Shown here piece by piece: positions 59,546 to 64,000 of a DNA stretch of 64,000 nucleotides (its first letter is position 1; every line of letters starts with the position of its first letter). The position numbers and the translations under genes were made by a program. The notes beneath the pieces were generated by a model. It was not told where the DNA came from. It saw only the letters and a list, made by a program, of their open reading frames with translations, and did no database searches. Source of the DNA: Onchocerca volvulus (lineage: Eukaryota; Nematoda; Chromadorea; Rhabditida; Onchocercidae). Location of the stretch: the NCBI GenBank assembly GCA_000499405.2, contig HG738140.1:15137638-15201637 (forward strand), read 5' to 3'.

Positions 59546-62500
59546 GATAAATCATTTCAGCAATTTTAAATATGCAGTTCTTATATTAAAGCATGTAGCT
59601 TGGATTATCGCAGAGTCTAGATGATTTAGCCCAATCTTTTGAAATACTTTATAGCGATTGACTTTACTGCCTAGCGATGGCGAGACAGCCGAAAAAGCAG
59701 CGCATCTCATGATCGAAATATCATACGCAAATCGCGAATGATTTTCCTCACTTTAGCCTACCTTTAGACAGCCAATACTTATCTCGTTATCAGATTAATG
59801 TATGAGCGATGTTTCTACAATAGTTGTGGTTATTTATGTTTACAACAAGCATTCTGCTAAATAAAATTTTTTTGGAAAATATCGAATGCAATATGTAGCT
59901 TGATAAATCCAGCAAATTCAAGAATGACTAGTGCATATTAGGCATTCATGTTCTAAAAACATCCTCCATTTTACTTGTTCCTCCCAATCCCCATCGAATT
60001 TTCCGCGGTACATGAATTAGGACTTGGACTTAACACTATTGTCTCTTTTTTTTCTTCATCGTTTTGAAATAAAATTTGTGTAAGAACATTTCGAAAAATC
60101 GTGCAAGGCTTATTTTTTGTAAAAAAAAAAAAAATTGGTATAAAAATCGAAAAAGATTGCTGAATTGATATTTTGAACAAATATAAATTATGTAAAAATT
60201 CACAGAAAATTTAATGCCATGACTGATATTATTCATATTAAACAGTTAGCTGAAATAAGAAACTTGTTTAAATAAAAAAACGAAGATGTTTCACTTGATT
60301 TCCTAGTATGTGTACTTATACATTGTAAAATAACACATTTCAGAAATGATTTAACAGAGCATAAAATTTTGACATATTATAGTTTCCTCGAATGAAGAAA
60401 TTTTAAATATAAAAAAACTTTTATTCTTTTTTCATATTAAAAAAGTTCCATTATTGAAAGCTGAACCGGTAAATGGATTAACATAAATGGCTAAATAATT
60501 GTCACGATAAAATTCTTTTCTTGCTACAATTGGCATATGGTTATATTGGCGATGGACCACATATCAAGTGTCCGAGGTATAATACTGATTAATGATAACT
60601 TCACAAGAGGATGCTAACTGACAATATAATCTATCTTCATCTAAGCGGCATAATCTTTTGGAGATACTTAAATTGCAAGCTATTTCGTTTTCCACATTTT
60701 GCATTACTATATAAAATTAATATTATCGTAAAATCAATAATATATTTATTGAATTTATTTCAATTTCTGATTCCTTCATTTGAAATATTATCGCAAATGG
60801 CCAGTTATATCGAATAACACCAAGCATTGGATGACATTAAAGCATTAGATGAATTTGAAAAATGATGTGCTATTATGCATGTGTCAATGCTTAACAAGTT
60901 CATCTAGAAAAGTTTGACTAAATTGTCGATTTCTTCGTCAGTTTCTGTTATCGAAACAAATTTGATCATCAAAGATTTAATTGTTAAACGAAATTAATGG
61001 ATTAAATGAATTAAAAAAAAAAATGATTAAGCGATTATCACGGTGAAGTCGATTTTACTTCCAATCATATTCGGCAAACAATGTTGTTTAGGCTGGTGGC
61101 ACAGCAGCATTGTATCGCCAAACAATTCTGGTAACGAACTAAAGATGAATCACAAGTGACAATCTAGTTTTAATCAATGCCTTTAGTAAAGCAATTTGAA
61201 AATACGCAAGTTTAAAAATATTATTCAGTTTTATCTCTTTTTCTCAATAATTGCATAATATTAGCAATAATTTGTAAACGGATTTAACAAATTCGCGAAA
61301 TATACGAAGAAAAAAAAAAGAAAAAAAAGCGGAAGTAATTACAGATTTTCTCATTTCAGAGGGTAATCATATTAGATCAGCAGTACATAAGCACGAAAAT
61401 ATAAATAATTGTCAAGTAATGTGAAATAAGCTTCAGACAAATTTGAAATAACTTGGAAAAGTCTCATTTACTCTATTCACAGAATTTTTATTAATCTTTC
61501 TCCATTTATCCAAAACATTAATTATGATTATATATATGATTGTCATAAATGGCAAAATAATGACAGTATCTCGAACATGAAATGTTTGCATTTACGTAAA
61601 CATTCGCATCTAAGTAAATGCTTGCATTTATAATTTATGCCTATAAATGACACATTATTATACGCATTATGTAACTTTTTCAAACTTTCTTCAATATATG
61701 AATAAATCTTAATTCTGTTTATTCTTATCATATGTGCTTAGTGGATGCTTTATAGACTAAGCTGAGCTACTTTGCCAAATCCCCATTTATACGTATATAC
61801 AATTCTATTATCCAACAGAATTTTATAAGTCATGCATGCATTCGAATTAATTTTAAAAAATGCGATCATTAATAAGGATGCCAGTTATGAATACGAATTA
61901 GATTTAAGTACTCAAATTTAAGGTCAAGCGGACTGGCTGTGTTGGTGACAATCCTACCATGATGTATTTTTCTACTATATCTTTTAACTGGCTTTATTGG
62001 CAATACTGTGCTCATTGTAGCTACTATTCAGAACAAGTATATCATAGACTGATTAAATATTTACAATAATTTTTTGATCAACAGTGATCATTTGACCAAA
62101 AATAACAGTTTGATTATTGGCCTTCACACCAATCCTCAACTTTTGTATAAAATATAAAAAAGTGAGGCATAAAACAGATATGATAGGGCAATTAATTCAC
62201 TCTTTAGAATATCATATCAAGATTGGAATAAAAAATTCAAAGATTCAGAAAATGTGTCAAAAGCAAAAAGGGAAGAGAGAGATCCGCACTTCAGCATATA
62301 TTCATACATGAATATGAATAGTTTACAATTGAAAATTTCAACCTTTTGTAGCAAATATTAAATCTCAATTTAAACTTCAAAAATCTCAAATTCAAAAGCG
62401 CAAAATAATTTTGGGATTCTTATAATTCATATGAATTTCAGGCATTCGCATAATGCTAACAATATATGTATAGCACTGAATGCACTTGGTGGCATTCCTC

Positions 62501-62764
62501 ATTAAATCAGCCGCATACCATTCGCATACTTTATTTTCATCGGAATTAATTTCACACCTTTATGGACATGCATTTGGATACAATTAATACCCAATTAAGG
62601 TAAAAAATATTTTGATAGAATAAGTAAGTTCAACTTTTCTGCCGGTGGGAGCTAGTCACATTTCTCAAATGACGATACTAAATACTAAATTATTTGCAAC
62701 TTCCTTCCGAAGTCAAATATATTTTTGAATAAAAACTATTACTCTCATCTGCAGATATAGAAAA
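59546..62764. other. AT-rich region, no gene seen
   Basis: About 3.2 kb downstream of the palindrome. The only coding-looking piece is 59658-59741 on the plus strand (LLPSDGETAEKAAHLMIEIS..., TGA), unplaced and unrecognised. Short open frames elsewhere are AT-biased chance frames. Confidence 0.5.
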
Positions 62765-63234
62765 ATGAAAAAGAAATTGCATATCCAAGCAATGACTTCA
62801 CCAACCGTACTTTATGCAATCGCTATGCTCATATTGATTTTAATAAGTAACGGAAACAATGAGTAAGTAACATTTTTAAGATTTGCAATTAGTGGTAATT
62901 ACCACTGATAAGAACTTTTTCGCTTCGCTTTCTTTTGAACGATGTGGAAAAAATGAGACCAATTTCTTTCTATATCAGGGAAAATATAGAAATAAAGGAT
63001 TGAAAAGTAAAAAATATGACAGAAAATAAATTTGAAGCCTTATTGTAGGAATGAAAAAAGGACAAATTTCAAAATCTATTAGCAACAATGTCAATAATTT
63101 GAAGAAAAATACATAAGATGTTCGGTTTTTGGATTTTCGAAATGTACATTAAACGCTCCATTCCCTATTTCATTTCCTTAATTACCTTGATATATTTCCA
63201 TTTCATTTGCAGCGCAAAAGTAATCTGTTTTTGA
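62765..63234 (+). CDS. Possible small secreted peptide or truncated first exons
   Basis: ATG at 62765 lies 12 nt after a CATCTGCAG acceptor-like site and encodes MKKKLHIQAMTSPTVLYAIA then MLILILISNGNN, a basic start plus a hydrophobic stretch typical of a signal peptide or anchor. A good donor follows (GA|GTAAGT after 62862). An in-phase acceptor (TTTGCAG, exon from 63213) gives DAKVICF and then TGA, for a 39-residue product. Either it is a tiny secreted peptide, or the true second exon lies beyond the window, or the gene is broken. Confidence 0.3.
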
Positions 63235-64000
63235 TAGCAGTATACAGCAATCAATCACGTTTAATTTGGAGCATTTCGTCAACTTTTATTAATTTAGGAA
63301 AAATTATCCTTTATGCAATACTGAGCCAAATCATAAAGAAAATTAAAACAAATGAGTTATTTAACTGACCAATAAAATAAATACTAACCTGAACGATGTT
63401 GGTCCGAAATATTCCATAATTTATTCGTAATACTACAAAAATCCCTTGTCTTGTTTTAATTCATTATTCAGCTGGACCATTATCACTTCTATATTAGTAT
63501 CATTCTATTAAAGATTTTGTCGAGAAACTTTCCTTTTGATGAAAGATAATTTTTTATTTTGTGTTTGACAGTTAATTACTTACTTTTGCGGTCGTGAGTT
63601 ATTGTGTGCTGCTTAACCAGTCGGATTGATTTGAATTTCTATTCTTGATCAATAAATACGGTTATAGAATCGACCACTGCTTTGAACTGCGGTAGACCTC
63701 AAACTTGGGTAATTAAACCTTTATTTATAAAAATTGTACACGCGAAACGTATTATAACTCGATAACAATATAACGAAAAAACGACAAAAAAGACGGAGGA
63801 GGAAAGTTTAAGGAAATTATAGAATTAATTTTAAAAGATATAACCCGCCACCCAAAATGTTGGAAAGGTGCCAACAATAATTATTGACAGTTTTGAATTA
63901 CAAGAATAATAGATCATTATGAAATACAGCTGTCTTGTCCCAGTAGGACCAAGACGGTTGTTTAGAGAATTATATCAAGAAGTTAGGAAAGGAAGGAGAT
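63235..64000. other. Window end with SL1 copy; no complete gene
   Basis: Apart from the SL1 copy this stretch has an AATAAA on the plus strand at 63651-63656 and a less AT-rich patch at about 63840-64000. That patch has short coding-like frames on the plus strand (...VGPRRLFRELYQEV...) cut off by the window edge. Confidence 0.45.
63698..63719 (-). other. Exact SL1 spliced-leader sequence
   Basis: All 22 bases of nematode SL1 are present on the minus strand, preceded by AATAAA and followed by GTCTACCGC. The intron part of a canonical SL1 RNA does not follow: GTAAAC is missing and there is only a poor Sm-like ATTTATTG. No 5S rRNA gene is recognisable nearby. It could be a variant SL RNA gene, a retrocopy of a trans-spliced transcript, or part of a dispersed element shared with the palindrome arms. 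Confidence 0.92.

Noticed and set aside
1..64000. CRISPR arrays, bacterial (Wolbachia-type) insertions or rRNA genes
   Set aside because: No regularly spaced repeats, no long bacterial-type uninterrupted frames and no conserved rRNA segments were seen.

Overview
The window is nuclear DNA of a nematode, most likely a filarial worm. It is very AT-rich, its genes are split into many small exons with short introns ending in TTTTCAG or TTTTTAG, several first exons sit just behind a splice-acceptor-like site (as in SL1 trans-splicing), and an exact copy of the 22-nt nematode spliced leader SL1 lies at 63698-63719. Species cannot be decided from the sequence alone.

Layout. 1-5900: intergenic and repeat-rich, with a promoter/LTR-like block near 1.8-2.1 kb, an alternating purine/pyrimidine block near 3.5-3.8 kb and two copies of a dispersed repeat. 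6006-8723 (-): SLC35E1-type nucleotide-sugar/triose-phosphate-translocator family transporter, 6 exons, 387 aa. 12081-15954 (-): SMG-9, a nonsense-mediated decay factor, 11 exons, 459 aa. 17464-20677 (+): TMEM222 homolog, 5 exons, 174 aa. 21732-24153 (+): U2 snRNP protein A' (SNRPA1), 8 exons, 316 aa. 27851-29665 (-): sideroflexin-5-like mitochondrial carrier whose C-terminal exon(s) I could not find. 34004-51739 (+): a DOCK6/7/8-class Rho-GEF of about 45 exons and about 2,215 aa. 59546-64000: mostly non-coding, with a short signal-peptide-like exon and the SL1 copy.

The most striking structure is a near-perfect inverted duplication. The arms 49727-54217 and 55056-59545 (about 4.49 kb each) are separated by an 838-bp unique spacer. 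Each arm contains the last five DOCK exons (the catalytic half of DHR-2) plus about 2.5 kb of downstream sequence. The right copy is a headless DOCK fragment on the minus strand. I saw only one substitution (M in the left arm, I in the right) and one homopolymer length difference. The outer right flank is not DOCK sequence, which argues against a simple read fold-back. A single-base variant of SL1 lies inside each arm, and the exact SL1 copy at 63.7 kb has similar upstream structure, so SL1-bearing units seem to be dispersed here outside the usual 5S rDNA context.

The identified genes are housekeeping or cell-biological: transport, NMD, splicing, mitochondrial transport and small-GTPase signalling. 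They do not form a pathway. Divergent SMG-9/TMEM222 and tandem TMEM222/U2A' are the only close arrangements, and spacing of 1-1.5 kb does not demand an operon.
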